A stretch of DNA of 64,000 nucleotides from Planomicrobium soli (GTDB taxonomy: Bacteria > Bacillota > Bacilli > Bacillales_A > Planococcaceae): the NCBI RefSeq assembly GCF_003014655.1, contig NZ_PYAT01000008.1:1-64000 (forward strand), read 5' to 3'. Both the position numbers and the translations under genes were made by a program. This document shows, piece by piece, positions 31,522 through 41,388 of the stretch; position 1 is the first letter of the stretch, and each line of letters opens with the position of its first letter. The notes beneath the pieces are model-generated. The model was not told the DNA's origin, made no database searches, and saw only the letters and a program-made list of their open reading frames with translations.

Positions 31522-32811
31522 TTAATCCATAAATTCGAATTCGAATTCAAGCAAGCGAACCGTGTCGCCGTTTTCCGCTCCGCGTTCACGCAAAGCGTCA
31601 TCAATGCCCATGCCGCGCATCTGGCGAGCAAATCGGCGGATTGAATCTTCCCGAGAGAAGTCCGTCATCTTGAACAAACGCTCGATCGCATAACCGCTCA
31701 AGACGAATGAACCATCCGAATCGCGTGAAATGGTAAAGCCGTCTGCATCCGTCTCGTGTTTGTAAAGAACCGTGCTTTCCGATTCGTCTGCTTCTTCGTC
31801 GATCAACGGGAATTCCGGTGTTACTTCCAGCAGATCCGCAATCGCGAACAATAAGTTACTAAGCCCTTGGCGGCTTAGTGCAGAAATCGGGAAAATACGA
31901 GCGTCTTCGCCAACTTTTTCGCGGAATTTCTCTAAGTTTTCATCCGCTCCCGGCATATCCATTTTATTAGCCACAATCAATTGCGGGCGCTCTGTTAAAC
32001 GCATGTTGTATTGCTGCAATTCTTCGTTGATAGTCAAATAATCTTCGTACGGATCACGGCCTTCCATTGCGGACATATCGATGACATGGACGATAACACG
32101 CGTCCGTTCGATATGGCGCAAGAACTGATGGCCAAGCCCGATTCCTTCATGGGCGCCTTCAATCAATCCAGGAAGGTCAGCCATGACGAAACTGCGCTGG
32201 TCTTCTGTTTCAACCATACCGAGGTTCGGCACGATTGTCGTGAAGTGGTATTCCGCAATTTTCGGTTTTGCCGCTGAAACAACTGACAATAACGTAGATT
32301 TTCCGACACTCGGGAAACCGACAAGCCCGGCATCCGCCAATACTTTAAGTTCCAAAATAACGTTGCGTTCAAATCCTGGTTCGCCTTTTTCCGAAAGTTC
32401 CGGAGCCGGGTTTTGCGGAGTCGCAAAACGCGAGTTTCCGCGCCCGCCGCGTCCGCCGCGTGCAATTACAGCTGTTTGGCCGTGTTCAACCAAATCGGCA
32501 ATCGTTTCGCCGCTATCTGCGTCTTTAACGACCGTGCCCGGTGGAACTTTGATCAATGTATCTTGCGCTTTTGCACCGTGCTGGTTTTTACTCATACCGT
32601 GCGTACCGCGGTCCGCTTTAAAGATCCGCTTGTAGCGGAAATCCATTAGCGTCCGCAAGCCTTCTTCTACGATAAAGACGATATCCCCGCCTTTACCTCC
32701 GTCGCCGCCGGCTGGCCCGCCGTTCGGTACATATTTTTCTCGGCGGAATGCAACCATTCCATCTCCGCCGTCTCCACCTTTAACATAAACTTTTACGTGA
32801 TCGACAAACAT
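31522..32811 (-). CDS. obg: GTPase Obg
   Basis: Obg is an essential GTPase in late 50S assembly and stress control. The 429-residue protein starts [18 protein letters not shown], with the glycine-rich Obg fold (1-158, [10 protein letters not shown]), the G domain with [20 protein letters not shown] and NKMD, and a C-terminal OCT domain (about 350-429). The ATG at 32811 has GGAGGG upstream; an open frame extends upstream into spo0B but lacks homology. The start overlaps the region right after the spo0B stop. Confidence 0.96.
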   Translation of the reverse strand: MFVDHVKVYVKGGDGGDGMVAFRREKYVPNGGPAGGDGGKGGDIVFIVEEGLRTLMDFRYKRIFKADRGTHGMSKNQHGAKAQDTLIKVPPGTVVKDADSGETIADLVEHGQTAVIARGGRGGRGNSRFATPQNPAPELSEKGEPGFERNVILELKVLADAGLVGFPSVGKSTLLSVVSAAKPKIAEYHFTTIVPNLGMVETEDQRSFVMADLPGLIEGAHEGIGLGHQFLRHIERTRVIVHVIDMSAMEGRDPYEDYLTINEELQQYNMRLTERPQLIVANKMDMPGADENLEKFREKVGEDARIFPISALSRQGLSNLLFAIADLLEVTPEFPLIDEEADESESTVLYKHETDADGFTISRDSDGSFVLSGYAIERLFKMTDFSREDSIRRFARQMRGMGIDDALRERGAENGDTVRLLEFEFEFMD

Positions 32812-32812
32812 A

Positions 32813-33328
32813 TTATCCCTCCATCTGTGCGCTGGCAGTAAAGACCGTTCTGCCTCCTGCACACTCTTTTCGTACCTGAAGTACCGGAACTGGCGGCATT
32901 TCAATATCCGCCCAGTTTCCTGCCGCATCCATTTTAATTGTGAATACAGCCGCTGTAGCCGTGATTTCTATCCGGCAATCATAGTCTTGCCATGGATCCA
33001 TGTGCCCTTTAATCGCCTGTACAATCGTCTCCAATGTTTCCGCAAACTCTTCATCCAATGCGTGCGGCGCTTTATTCGCCAAGCACTCGATACGGAACTG
33101 GAATTCGGGAAACCGCCATTGGGATACGAGCAGCCATTCTTCCGTCCTCGGCAATTTGAGCGCCGAGAGCCGGCTCGCATGCACAGCCGCTTCAGCATGC
33201 GAACGAATTATCGCCTGTGCCTGCTCAATGCGGCCAAGGTCCAAATTCATTTTGATCAATTGCAATTCGTTCAAAAAATCATGGCGCGCATGCCGAAGCG
33301 ATTGTGCCATTGTCAGCGTATCTTCCAT
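32813..33328 (-). CDS. spo0B: Spo0B-like sporulation initiation phosphotransferase
   Basis: Spo0B passes phosphate from Spo0F to Spo0A in sporulating Bacillus. This 171-residue protein has the helical-hairpin phosphoacceptor region [19 protein letters not shown] (His in RHD, near residue 15) and a degenerate kinase-like C-terminal half. The histidine is intact. It lies between rpmA and obg as in Bacillus, even though other sporulation genes of this region are missing, so its partner phosphorelay is uncertain. Confidence 0.85.
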   Translation of the reverse strand: MEDTLTMAQSLRHARHDFLNELQLIKMNLDLGRIEQAQAIIRSHAEAAVHASRLSALKLPRTEEWLLVSQWRFPEFQFRIECLANKAPHALDEEFAETLETIVQAIKGHMDPWQDYDCRIEITATAAVFTIKMDAAGNWADIEMPPVPVLQVRKECAGGRTVFTASAQMEG

Positions 33329-33399
33329 ATGTCACGTCCCATTTCAGCTTCTCTTCTCAGTATAACAATTTTCCCCCGAAAATTCCTGATAGAAAAAAT

Positions 33400-33424
33400 A
33401 AAAAGGGCTGCCAAAAGCAGCCCT
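33400..33424 (-). terminator. rpmA (ribosomal operon) terminator
   Basis: The hairpin AGGGCTGC-loop-GCAGCCCT is followed by a minus-strand T run, 15 bp after rpmA. It separates the ribosomal operon from spo0B-obg. Confidence 0.88.
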
Positions 33425-33438
33425 CTTCATTGTTGTTA

Positions 33439-34072
<634 letters not shown>

Positions 34073-34075
34073 TTC

Positions 34076-34384
34076 TTACAGGTTGATTGCATCAACAGTC
34101 AATTTTGTGTATGGCTGACGATGACCTTGTTTTTTACGGTAGTTCTTTTTCGCTTTGTATTTGAAAACAGTAATCTTTTTCGCTTTGCCGTTTTTAGCAA
34201 CAGTAGCCGTAACAGTAGCTCCTTCAACAAAAGGAACACCAACGCGTGATTCGTCTCCACCTACAAATAGAACTTTGTCAAAAGTTACTGCGTCGCCCGC
34301 TTCTACATTCAATTTCTCGATGAAGATTTCTTGGCCCGCTTCAACTTTGATTTGTTTACCACCAGTTTCAATAATTGCGTACAT
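34076..34384 (-). CDS. rplU: 50S ribosomal protein L21
   Basis: The 102-residue protein starts [18 protein letters not shown] and ends with the [17 protein letters not shown] signature. It is the first gene of the L21-Prp-L27 operon, behind a structured leader and a strong promoter. Confidence 0.97.
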   Translation of the reverse strand: MYAIIETGGKQIKVEAGQEIFIEKLNVEAGDAVTFDKVLFVGGDESRVGVPFVEGATVTATVAKNGKAKKITVFKYKAKKNYRKKQGHRQPYTKLTVDAINL

Positions 34385-34499
34385 ATCCTTGCACCTCCTC
34401 TTAGACTAAGACTCGCCTATCCAGGTGATCCGCAAATTCTTGCGAACGCTTCAAGACCCGGTTCGAGCGGTTGTAGCACAGGTGCGCTACAAACATAAC
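34385..34499 (-). promoter_or_regulatory. L21 leader (rplU 5' UTR)
   Basis: The roughly 110-nt transcribed leader contains a hairpin GTAGCGCACC-GGTGC-type stem (GTAGC...GCTAC, near 34475-34495) and a second stem (GAACGCTTCAAG/GTTCGCAAG region), ending in an AGGAGGTG ribosome binding site. This position and composition fit the Firmicutes L21 leader, an autoregulatory ribosomal-protein leader. I judged it by eye, without a covariance search. Confidence 0.65.
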
Positions 34500-34505
34500 A
34501 TTAAA

Positions 34506-34534
34506 ATAATATCATGCGTAAGCTTTCTAGTCAA
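34506..34534 (-). promoter_or_regulatory. rplU-prp-rpmA promoter
   Basis: The minus strand shows -35 TTGACT (34529-34534), a 17-bp spacer and -10 TATTAT (34506-34511), with an extended TGA before the -10. Start of transcription is expected near 34499. Confidence 0.85.
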
Positions 34535-34561
34535 TAGTTATCTGGAATTTGCTTGTGACGG

Positions 34562-34654
34562 GCGAGGTGCGGGAATATTCTTCTGGGGTGCGGAAAGCGG
34601 ATGTTGGGGTGCGGAAGATTGGCGATGAGGTGCGGAAATTCTTTTTCGAGGTGC
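34562..34654. repeat. Tandem array with 21-bp period (array C)
   Basis: GAGGTGC or GGGGTGC occurs at 34564, 34585, 34606, 34627 and 34648, exactly 21 bp apart, mostly extended to GGTGCGGAA. On the opposite strand the core reads TTCCGCACCYC, resembling the CGCAC core of array A. It lies between the NERD gene 3' end and the rplU promoter. Confidence 0.85.
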
Positions 34655-34656
34655 AT

Positions 34657-35595
34657 TCACCGATAAATAGAGCTGAAATACGCTTCCAAAAGTTCAACGC
34701 GAGGAACAATCCACCGTTTTCCCCGTTCATTGCCTTGTAAAGCTGATTTTTCAAGCAGCCGGTAAAGCAAGTATTTATCCTCGACTCTTAATAACTGGTA
34801 AGCAAATCGTGTCGGCAGTTCTCTCCCAAATAACACTGCATATTCCTGGAGTGTGACTTCATGGGCATCTTGAAAAAATCCGCCGCATTTAGCACAATGC
34901 CATTTTCTATTTTTCCTTTCTAAAGCAACGGTTCGGCAATTAGGGCACGTTACCCCTAAACGCAAGGAATCGATTGATAACTGGTGGCGTTCAAGCAAGT
35001 TGTTAGGAAAACTCCCCTTAGGCAAATCACGGAGCCTTGCCGCAAGGCCTTCAACATCAAATGCATTTGTCTTATACACTAAACTTTCTATATGAAAAGG
35101 CAAATAGTCCAATGACAGCACTGGATGGATTTTTGGACCTTCCACTACCCTGCCCGATCGGTTTGCTAGCACAATTGCTCCGGACACAGGGACTCCGAGA
35201 TATTTTTCTGCCGCCTTCATTGCCCTGTGCAATTGCCATTCCGGATTTCTCATTCCTTCGACGCGCCCATCCACAATCCGGTGGAATTGAAAATTTTCAG
35301 AGTTGAAATAAAAGTCGCCTCGCATATTTTTCACTTCAAGAACACAGACGAAATTTGGATGCAATAAAAGAAGATCGACTTGTGAGAAACCTTCTTTATT
35401 TGGAAAAGACAAATCCGTGAAGAACAACGGAGCTGGTTCAAGATCTAATTCCCGCTTCAAAAGAGCTAACACTCTAGCTTCTCCGCCCGCCCCTGCCAAA
35501 GAATTTTTCAATTCGCCGGCTATGTTATTCCATGAAGCATGGTTTCTATCGACTCTTTCGGCCAAAATCATTTGAGAAAGCAATTGTAAATTCAA
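34657..35595 (-). CDS. NERD-domain protein with zinc ribbon
   Basis: This 312-residue protein has a nuclease-related domain (about 35-150) with the likely acidic/Lys active-site pattern in FSQVDLLLLHPNFVCVLEVKN, followed by a helical part and a zinc ribbon CPNCRTVALE...CAKCGG (about 215-245). NERD proteins are suspected nucleases with unknown substrates. It replaces spoIVFA/FB between minD and rplU. No hairpin terminator is seen after it; array C follows directly. Confidence 0.8.
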   Translation of the reverse strand: MNLQLLSQMILAERVDRNHASWNNIAGELKNSLAGAGGEARVLALLKRELDLEPAPLFFTDLSFPNKEGFSQVDLLLLHPNFVCVLEVKNMRGDFYFNSENFQFHRIVDGRVEGMRNPEWQLHRAMKAAEKYLGVPVSGAIVLANRSGRVVEGPKIHPVLSLDYLPFHIESLVYKTNAFDVEGLAARLRDLPKGSFPNNLLERHQLSIDSLRLGVTCPNCRTVALERKNRKWHCAKCGGFFQDAHEVTLQEYAVLFGRELPTRFAYQLLRVEDKYLLYRLLEKSALQGNERGKRWIVPRVELLEAYFSSIYR

Positions 35596-35617
35596 CCAGC
35601 ACCTCCAAATAGGTTCT

Positions 35618-35644
35618 AAAAAACCCCCACATTCCTGTGGGGGT
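35618..35644 (-). terminator. minD terminator
   Basis: The hairpin ACCCCCACA-TTCC-TGTGGGGGT is followed by a T run on the minus strand, 13 bp after minD. It ends the min-mre transcription unit. Confidence 0.9.
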
Positions 35645-35656
35645 CATAGATCAATA

Positions 35657-36457
35657 TTATTTCGAAAAGATCGCTTTGATTTTCGAGAAAACGCCTTGGT
35701 TTTGCTTTTCCATCGTCATGAGCGGCACGGATTCGCCAAGCAGACGCCGCGCAATGTTGCGGTATCCGAGTGCGGCCCGGTTTGTTGGATCCATGACGAT
35801 CGGCTCTCCACGGTTCGAGCTCGAGATGACACTTTCGTCATCGGCAACAATGCCAAGAAGGTCGATCGACAAGTGTGTCGTGATTTCGTTGACGTCAAGC
35901 GCTTCGCCCGCTTTCATCAAATGCGGACGGATACGGTTGATGATCAGTTTTGGCGGCTCGATGTTTTCTTCCAGCTCAAGCAGACCGATGATGCGGTCTG
36001 CATCGCGCACAGCCGAAATTTCCGGAGTCGTGACGACGATAGCACGGTCTGCTCCGGCAACAGCATTTTTGTAGCCTTGCTCGATGCCAGCAGGGCAATC
36101 GATGATGACAAAATCATACTCCTCTTTCAATCCCATTACCAATTCTCTCATTTGATCCGGGTTGACGGCATTCTTGTCGGTTGTCTGAGCAGCCGGCAAA
36201 AGATACAGCATATCTTCAAAACGCTTGTCTTTGACAAGCGCCTGGTGGACTTTGCAGCGGCCATCCAGGACGTCTACCAGATCGTAGATGATCCGGTTTT
36301 CGAGCCCTAGAATAACATCTAAATTCCGTAAACCTATATCCGTATCGATCAAGCATACCTTTTTCCCTTGAAGAGCCAATGCAGTTCCGAGATTAGCGGT
36401 TGTCGTCGTTTTTCCGACGCCTCCCTTTCCTGATGTAACAACTATTGCTTCTCCCAC
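35657..36457 (-). CDS. minD: Septum site-determining protein MinD
   Basis: MinD is a membrane-binding ATPase that activates MinC and blocks polar division. The deviant Walker A is SGKGGVGKTTT, and the C-terminus carries the amphipathic membrane-targeting helix (GVFSKIKAIFSK). I use the GTG at 36457, which gives 266 residues starting (M)GEAIVVTSGKGG and has a strong AAAGGAGG 9 bp upstream. An ATG at 36523 lies within minC and is unlikely. Confidence 0.96.
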   Translation of the reverse strand: MGEAIVVTSGKGGVGKTTTTANLGTALALQGKKVCLIDTDIGLRNLDVILGLENRIIYDLVDVLDGRCKVHQALVKDKRFEDMLYLLPAAQTTDKNAVNPDQMRELVMGLKEEYDFVIIDCPAGIEQGYKNAVAGADRAIVVTTPEISAVRDADRIIGLLELEENIEPPKLIINRIRPHLMKAGEALDVNEITTHLSIDLLGIVADDESVISSSNRGEPIVMDPTNRAALGYRNIARRLLGESVPLMTMEKQNQGVFSKIKAIFSK

Positions 36458-36458
36458 A

Positions 36459-37124
36459 TTAGCTTCCTCCTTTAAACGTTGAAATTTCCGGCCGTAAATA
36501 CCGTAATTCCTGTAAACGGTCAATTATGATATGTCCGTTATTATGTAGATAAGCGCATTCCATTTCCGGCTGCTCCGACAACACAGTCAGTTCATCGGTC
36601 ATTATTTCCAGGGTGTCGTGAATCATCAGATGGGTAGCTTCCAGCCAAGAAGCGGCAATCACCGCTTCGCGGTTGCCATTGGATCCGGCATGGGCTTGTC
36701 CTTTTAGGCGGCCGAGCACGTAAATGTTGCCTCCTGCGACAACTTTGCCGTTCGGATTAACATCGCCTACAACCACAAGATCGCCCTGGGCTTTTACGAT
36801 CTGGCCAGAGCGGACAATGCCGACGTAAGTTTCGGATTGGCGCTCCTGAATGCGGCGGTTGCTTTCTTCAACAGTGATCACTTCGCTCCGCATTTTCGCA
36901 ACGCGCAAATGCTCATTGCTCTGAACGGTGGCGACGATTTCTTTTTGCTGAGCTTCCGTGCAGAAACGGTACCCGAGATTCACTTGCACTTCAACACTGC
37001 CATCTAGCGCAGGGTCCGATACCTTTGCCTGCAACTCCGCTAAAAGATCCGCGTAAGCACACTGGTCATCAAGCTGCAGCACGAGCCCTTGTTTCGTCCC
37101 TTTAATATAAACAAGATTCTTCAA
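36459..37124 (-). CDS. minC: Septum site-determining protein MinC
   Basis: MinC inhibits FtsZ assembly. The 221-residue protein has an N-terminal FtsZ-inhibitory part and a C-terminal beta-helix that binds MinD (VVVGDVNPNGKVVAGGNIYVLGRLKG, about 115-140). It precedes minD with 1 bp between stop and start. Confidence 0.94.
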   Translation of the reverse strand: MKNLVYIKGTKQGLVLQLDDQCAYADLLAELQAKVSDPALDGSVEVQVNLGYRFCTEAQQKEIVATVQSNEHLRVAKMRSEVITVEESNRRIQERQSETYVGIVRSGQIVKAQGDLVVVGDVNPNGKVVAGGNIYVLGRLKGQAHAGSNGNREAVIAASWLEATHLMIHDTLEIMTDELTVLSEQPEMECAYLHNNGHIIIDRLQELRYLRPEISTFKGGS

Positions 37125-37146
37125 AAATGGTACACCTGCGCTTTCA

Positions 37147-37677
37147 TTAAGATAACCTTGGGTTTTTTTCCCGCTCTATCAGCCGGGCATCGATAATTGT
37201 TTTAAACCCCCAGCCGAGCATGACCAGAAAAAGCGAATTCGCAATCATGGTCGGCAGCAGACGGGTATTTAAAAACACATCCAACGGAATAGAGACGAGT
37301 GAAATGAACTTGAAAAATTGGTATAAAATAAATTCGAACAATGCCGTCAGCACTAAGGTCAACATTGTAGTCACCGCCAAATTGCGATGGATCGATTTCA
37401 CGATATATCCAGCTGCCAAACAGATGGCCGGATATAAAAAAGAATATAACCCAATAATATCAATGAAAAACACATCGTACAAGAGCCCGAAAAATAATCC
37501 GTAGTAAATGGCGTGTTTTAAATCATAATATACGGCAATAAAAATCAAAAACATGATAAGAAACCGAGGCACAATATAATAAAAATTACCATCAAGCTTG
37601 AGAGGTGACAAGAGGCCAAAAATCGGTTCCATGAAAAACAAGACGATACTGATCAACGGTATCCAGAAACGGATCAT
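37147..37677 (-). CDS. mreD: Rod shape-determining protein MreD
   Basis: MreD is an integral membrane protein of the elongation machinery. The 176-residue protein shows five or six hydrophobic helices, starting IPLISIVLFFMEPIF. It overlaps mreC by 4 bp and is followed by minC, as in B. subtilis. Confidence 0.92.
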   Translation of the reverse strand: MIRFWIPLISIVLFFMEPIFGLLSPLKLDGNFYYIVPRFLIMFLIFIAVYYDLKHAIYYGLFFGLLYDVFFIDIIGLYSFLYPAICLAAGYIVKSIHRNLAVTTMLTLVLTALFEFILYQFFKFISLVSIPLDVFLNTRLLPTMIANSLFLVMLGWGFKTIIDARLIEREKNPRLS

Positions 37678-38576
37678 GAGCCTTCCTCCTCTGTTTCCGT
37701 TGATTCATCAATTTCGCCATTGTCTTCCCCGTTAACTTCAGGAGCTACCCGGTCTGCGATAATTACGTGGTTCAACAAAGAAAATTCCGCAGCAGGCTTA
37801 ATATAGGCAAGCTTCGTCAAACCGAACTCATCAATCGTCACTTCCGTAATTTCCCCGATTAAAATGCCTTTCGGGAAAATGCCACCCAGGCCGCTTGATA
37901 CGACTTGCTCGCCTTTTTTCAAGTCGATTTCCGCATCTACCCGTTTTAAGAGCAATTCGCGGCGTTCCGCATCGTACCCTTCAATCAGGCCAAAAACTTC
38001 TCTTTTGCCTCCCAGGACCATTGCTGAGACCCGGTAATTGGGATTCTGGGTTGAAATCAGCTCAACCGTTGAAAAGAATGGCGTTGTCGAAATGACTTTG
38101 CCGATCAAACCAGAAGCTGTCATGACCGCCATATTTTTTTCAACGCCGGTTGACGAACCTTTATTTATAATGATTTTCTCTTCCCATTGGTCCGGATTCC
38201 GCGCAATAACGGTCGCTTGGATCGGGTTGAAGTCGCGAAGGTCTTCTTCTTTGCCGACAATCTCCTTGAGCTCGGCGTTTTCCGAGCGCAAGTCTTTCAC
38301 TTCGGCTTGAACGCTCGCAAATTCCTCCAAGCGCGCTTTTAAATGCTGATTTTCCTGGTAGGTGTTCAAAAGAGAATCAACATTATCAAAAATTCCAGTA
38401 ACAAAATGGGCAGGACCTGAAAAGATCGATTGCCCGACTCCCACTGCATCTTTTATGATTTGCTCCGGAGGCGACACGTCATCACGCGTCCGGAGAGAAT
38501 ATGAAATCAATGCAACGAGAAGGATAACGCCCAACAGCAGCAAAATGAGCCGCTTGTTTGAAAAAAGCTGTGGCAT
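37674..38576 (-). CDS. mreC: Rod shape-determining protein MreC
   Basis: MreC links MreB to extracellular wall synthesis enzymes. The 300-residue protein has one N-terminal transmembrane helix (about 9-26), a coiled coil (about 60-105, ENQHLKARLEEFAS), and a beta-rich extracellular domain (SSGLGGIFPKGILIGEIT). A short acidic tail ends the protein. It lies 14 bp after mreB. Confidence 0.95.
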   Translation of the reverse strand: MPQLFSNKRLILLLLGVILLVALISYSLRTRDDVSPPEQIIKDAVGVGQSIFSGPAHFVTGIFDNVDSLLNTYQENQHLKARLEEFASVQAEVKDLRSENAELKEIVGKEEDLRDFNPIQATVIARNPDQWEEKIIINKGSSTGVEKNMAVMTASGLIGKVISTTPFFSTVELISTQNPNYRVSAMVLGGKREVFGLIEGYDAERRELLLKRVDAEIDLKKGEQVVSSGLGGIFPKGILIGEITEVTIDEFGLTKLAYIKPAAEFSLLNHVIIADRVAPEVNGEDNGEIDESTETEEEGS

Positions 38577-38590
38577 TTCGGCAATCCTCC

Positions 38591-39619
38591 CTATTTAGTA
38601 GATTGCAGGCGACGAATTTGATCAATGTTGTCTAGCGCTTTGCCCGTACCGATTGCAACACAGTCTAAAGGATCATCCGCGATAATGACAGGCATCATCG
38701 TTTCAGCTGAGATTACTTTGTCCAAGTTTTTCAATAAAGCGCCGCCGCCCGTAAGGACGATTCCGCGTTCCATAACGTCAGCCGACAATTCCGGCGGAGT
38801 TGTTTCAAGCGTCTTTTTAACGCCGTCAACGATAGCAGCTACCGCTTCTTTTAATGCTTCAGCAATTTCTTCAGATGAGATTTCAATCGTTTTCGGCAGC
38901 CCCGTCAACAAATCACGGCCGCGGATGTCCATTTTCAAGTTTTTCTCAGCATCCGTCACGACGCTTGCAGAACCGACTTCAATTTTGATCGCTTCCGCTG
39001 TGCGTTCGCCGATTGTTAGATTATACACTTTTCGGATGTATTGGGTAATTGCAATATCCATTGCGTCGCCTGCTACTCGGATGGATTCGCTAGTAACGAT
39101 TCCTCCAAGTGAAATAACGGCAACTTCCGTTGTTCCGCCACCAATATCGACGACCATGCTGCCCATAGGTTCCCAAACCGGCAGATTCGCGCCGATTGCC
39201 GCAGCAAACGGCTCTTCGATCGTAAATGCTTCACGAGCGCCAGCTTGGCGGGAAGCATCAATGATAGCACGTTGTTCAACAGACGTTATGCCGTATGGTA
39301 CACATACCATAACGCTCGGTTTTTTCCAAGTGCCACCCGATGCTTTCATTGCTTCTTTTAAATAATATTGAATCATTGCAGTCGTTGTATCGTAATCTGC
39401 GATCACGCCATCTTTCATTGGGCGGATAGCAACGATCGATCCCGGTGTACGGCCGATCATGTTGCGCGCGTCGTTTCCGACTGCCACGATCTCACCTGTA
39501 TTTGTATTTTTTGCGACAACGGACGGTTCACGAAGAACAATCCCTTTATTTTTGATAAAAACAAGCGTATTAGCAGTACCTAAGTCAATTCCTACATCTT
39601 TCGATCCGATTCCAAACAC
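38591..39619 (-). CDS. mreB: Rod shape-determining protein MreB
   Basis: MreB is the bacterial actin that guides lateral wall synthesis. The 342-residue protein has the actin-fold phosphate loops [12 protein letters not shown] and [15 protein letters not shown], and the adenosine motif [11 protein letters not shown]. It starts the mreBCD-minCD unit. Confidence 0.97.
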   Translation of the reverse strand: MFGIGSKDVGIDLGTANTLVFIKNKGIVLREPSVVAKNTNTGEIVAVGNDARNMIGRTPGSIVAIRPMKDGVIADYDTTTAMIQYYLKEAMKASGGTWKKPSVMVCVPYGITSVEQRAIIDASRQAGAREAFTIEEPFAAAIGANLPVWEPMGSMVVDIGGGTTEVAVISLGGIVTSESIRVAGDAMDIAITQYIRKVYNLTIGERTAEAIKIEVGSASVVTDAEKNLKMDIRGRDLLTGLPKTIEISSEEIAEALKEAVAAIVDGVKKTLETTPPELSADVMERGIVLTGGGALLKNLDKVISAETMMPVIIADDPLDCVAIGTGKALDNIDQIRRLQSTK

Positions 39620-39709
39620 GTAAATTCTTCCCTTCTTTATATGCCTATTAAGCCATAGAGTTTACACAATACTTCTCATTATAGACGATAAGAAGAGAAA
39701 TAGACAGTA

Positions 39710-40402
39710 CTACATATATCCCTTTTCTTTCAAAGATGTGAACTGATGGTCCCCTATGATTACATGGTCCAAAAGTTCAATTCCTATGATGCTGCCAGCT
39801 TCCATTAAACGCTTTGTCACGTCGATGTCTTCCGGAGATGGGGCTGGGTTCCCAGATGGATGGTTGTGGGCACAGACGATCGAAGCAGACGACCTCCTCA
39901 CCGCTTCACGGAAAATTTCGCGCGGATGGACAATAGAGGCGTTCAAGCTGCCGACAAAAATCGTCTGCCGGTGCATCACCTGGTTTTTGATATTCAAAAA
40001 GAGCACGACAAAATGTTCTTGCTTCAAGGAAGTCATATCCGCCATCAAGTAAGAGGCGGCATCTTTAGGAGAGCGGATGGTGAATTTCACATCGGTCTGT
40101 TTCGAGGAAAGGCGGCGGCCAAGCTCCACTGCAGCGAGAAGCTGCACCGCTTTTGCCTGGCCAATGCCTTTAATGGAAGTCATTTCTTCAATCGTTGCGT
40201 CTTTCATTTGCTGGATTTGCTCAAAGTACGTTAGCACCCGGTTCGCTAAATGCAGCACCGACTCCTGTTTGGTGCCGGTGCGGAGCAAAATGGCAATCAG
40301 CTCCTGGTTCGATAAGGTATTGGCGCCTTGGTTGACCAGCCGCTCGCGCGGACGGTCGGCAACATGGACGTCCCGGATCATCAGCGACTTTTCCGTCAGC
40401 AT
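39710..40402 (-). CDS. radC: RadC/YsxA family JAB-domain protein
   Basis: RadC has an N-terminal helix-hairpin-helix region (SIKGIGQAKAVQLLAA) and a JAMM metalloprotease-like domain with the ligand set H-x-H...D in CAHNHPSGNPAPSPEDID. Its biological role is unclear, and a direct repair function is disputed. The ATG at 40402 gives 230 residues and overlaps the last bases of maf (ATGCTGA), showing coupling. An upstream in-frame start would read through maf. Confidence 0.92.
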   Translation of the reverse strand: MLTEKSLMIRDVHVADRPRERLVNQGANTLSNQELIAILLRTGTKQESVLHLANRVLTYFEQIQQMKDATIEEMTSIKGIGQAKAVQLLAAVELGRRLSSKQTDVKFTIRSPKDAASYLMADMTSLKQEHFVVLFLNIKNQVMHRQTIFVGSLNASIVHPREIFREAVRRSSASIVCAHNHPSGNPAPSPEDIDVTKRLMEAGSIIGIELLDHVIIGDHQFTSLKEKGYM

Positions 40403-41004
40403 TCGATCCGGCTCTTTTCCAATTGGATGTAACCGGCTTGCGACAGCTTTTGCGCGAGACTTGCGAGCGGCAACCCCACCACTGTGTTGTAATCGCCATC
40501 GATTTTTTTGACGAACAGGGCGGAAGCTGTCTGGATGCCATAAGCACCGGCCTTGTCGTACGGATCTATCGTATTCGTATAGGCCTCGATCCACTCGCCT
40601 GAGAGCTCATAGAACGTCACTTTCGTCAGTTCGTGGAACGACAGCTCGCTTTCGCCATGCAAGACCGTAATCGCCGTAATAACGTCGTGGGTGTTACCGG
40701 AAAGTTTTTGCAAATAGCTCCGGGCTTCTTCTTTTGATTTCGGTTTCAATAAGATTTCACCGTTCAAAACGACAATCGTATCGGAGCCGATGACAACGGC
40801 GTCTTTGTGTTTCTTGGCGACTTCCCGTGCTTTTTGAGCGGCGCACTCGAGAACATAGCCCATCGCTGTCTGGAACTGTGCCGGATCTGGTTCATCTTTT
40901 GTGCTTGGCACCACTTGGAAATCGAGTCCAAGAGAGCGGAGCAGCTCCTGGCGCCGGGGAGATTGGGATGCAAGGACGATCGGTTGGTTGGCAATAAACT
41001 TCAT
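40396..41004 (-). CDS. maf: Maf family nucleoside triphosphate pyrophosphatase
   Basis: Maf proteins hydrolyse dTTP, UTP and modified nucleotides to prevent misincorporation and are linked to septum inhibition. The 202-residue protein has the signature LASQSPRRQELLRSLG near residue 12, VIGSDTIVVLNGE, and DKAGAYGIQ. GGAGGAAT precedes the ATG. It lies upstream of radC. Confidence 0.95.
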   Translation of the reverse strand: MKFIANQPIVLASQSPRRQELLRSLGLDFQVVPSTKDEPDPAQFQTAMGYVLECAAQKAREVAKKHKDAVVIGSDTIVVLNGEILLKPKSKEEARSYLQKLSGNTHDVITAITVLHGESELSFHELTKVTFYELSGEWIEAYTNTIDPYDKAGAYGIQTASALFVKKIDGDYNTVVGLPLASLAQKLSQAGYIQLEKSRIEC

Positions 41005-41190
41005 AAAATAATTCCTCCTTTTCTAGCATCATACCCAATAATCGCCGCACTGAAAAATGTACACAAAAACAGAAAAATGATTTTTGGCGGGTATTCGCCG
41101 GTTAAAAATGAAATTTGGACCCGGTTATTCATAAGAATCGATCCGTTGCCCGGTTTAAATAAATATTTTCAGAAGAAAATCTTTTAAAAG

Positions 41191-41312
41191 CCATGAAACC
41201 GCTCCGGGCGGACGCTTTCCGCGGGAGGACCGCGAGCCTCCTCAGGCTGTCGCCTTGCGGGGTCTCGCCCGGCCCTCTTTCCCGCTGGAGTCGCCGCCCT
41301 CCGCTTTTTTCT
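41191..41312 (+). repeat. Interspersed GC-rich element, copy 3
   Basis: The ends are GGCGGACGCTTTCCGCGGG and TCCCGCTGGAGTCGCCGCC, with a distinct interior rich in CCTC/GCGAG. It lies in the 377-bp gap between maf and the prepilin peptidase gene. The rest of that gap (41005-41190, 41313-41360) is AT-rich and probably holds the maf promoter; I see no gene there. Confidence 0.8.
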
Positions 41313-41360
41313 ATAGTGGTGTACATGATTTTCTCTGTTATTATCTTTGAAATCGAAATA

Positions 41361-41388
41361 AAAAAGGATGAAGCCGAAGCTTCATCCC
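41361..41388 (-). terminator. Prepilin peptidase gene terminator
   Basis: The minus-strand hairpin GGATGAAGC-TTCG-GCTTCATCC is followed by six T. The 5' arm of the stem overlaps the end of the coding sequence. Confidence 0.88.

Noticed and set aside
34670..34740. Extra coding unit formed by array C (34549-34740, plus strand)
   Set aside because: The frame exists only because 21 bp is a multiple of three; it runs antisense into the NERD gene and lacks a start signal.
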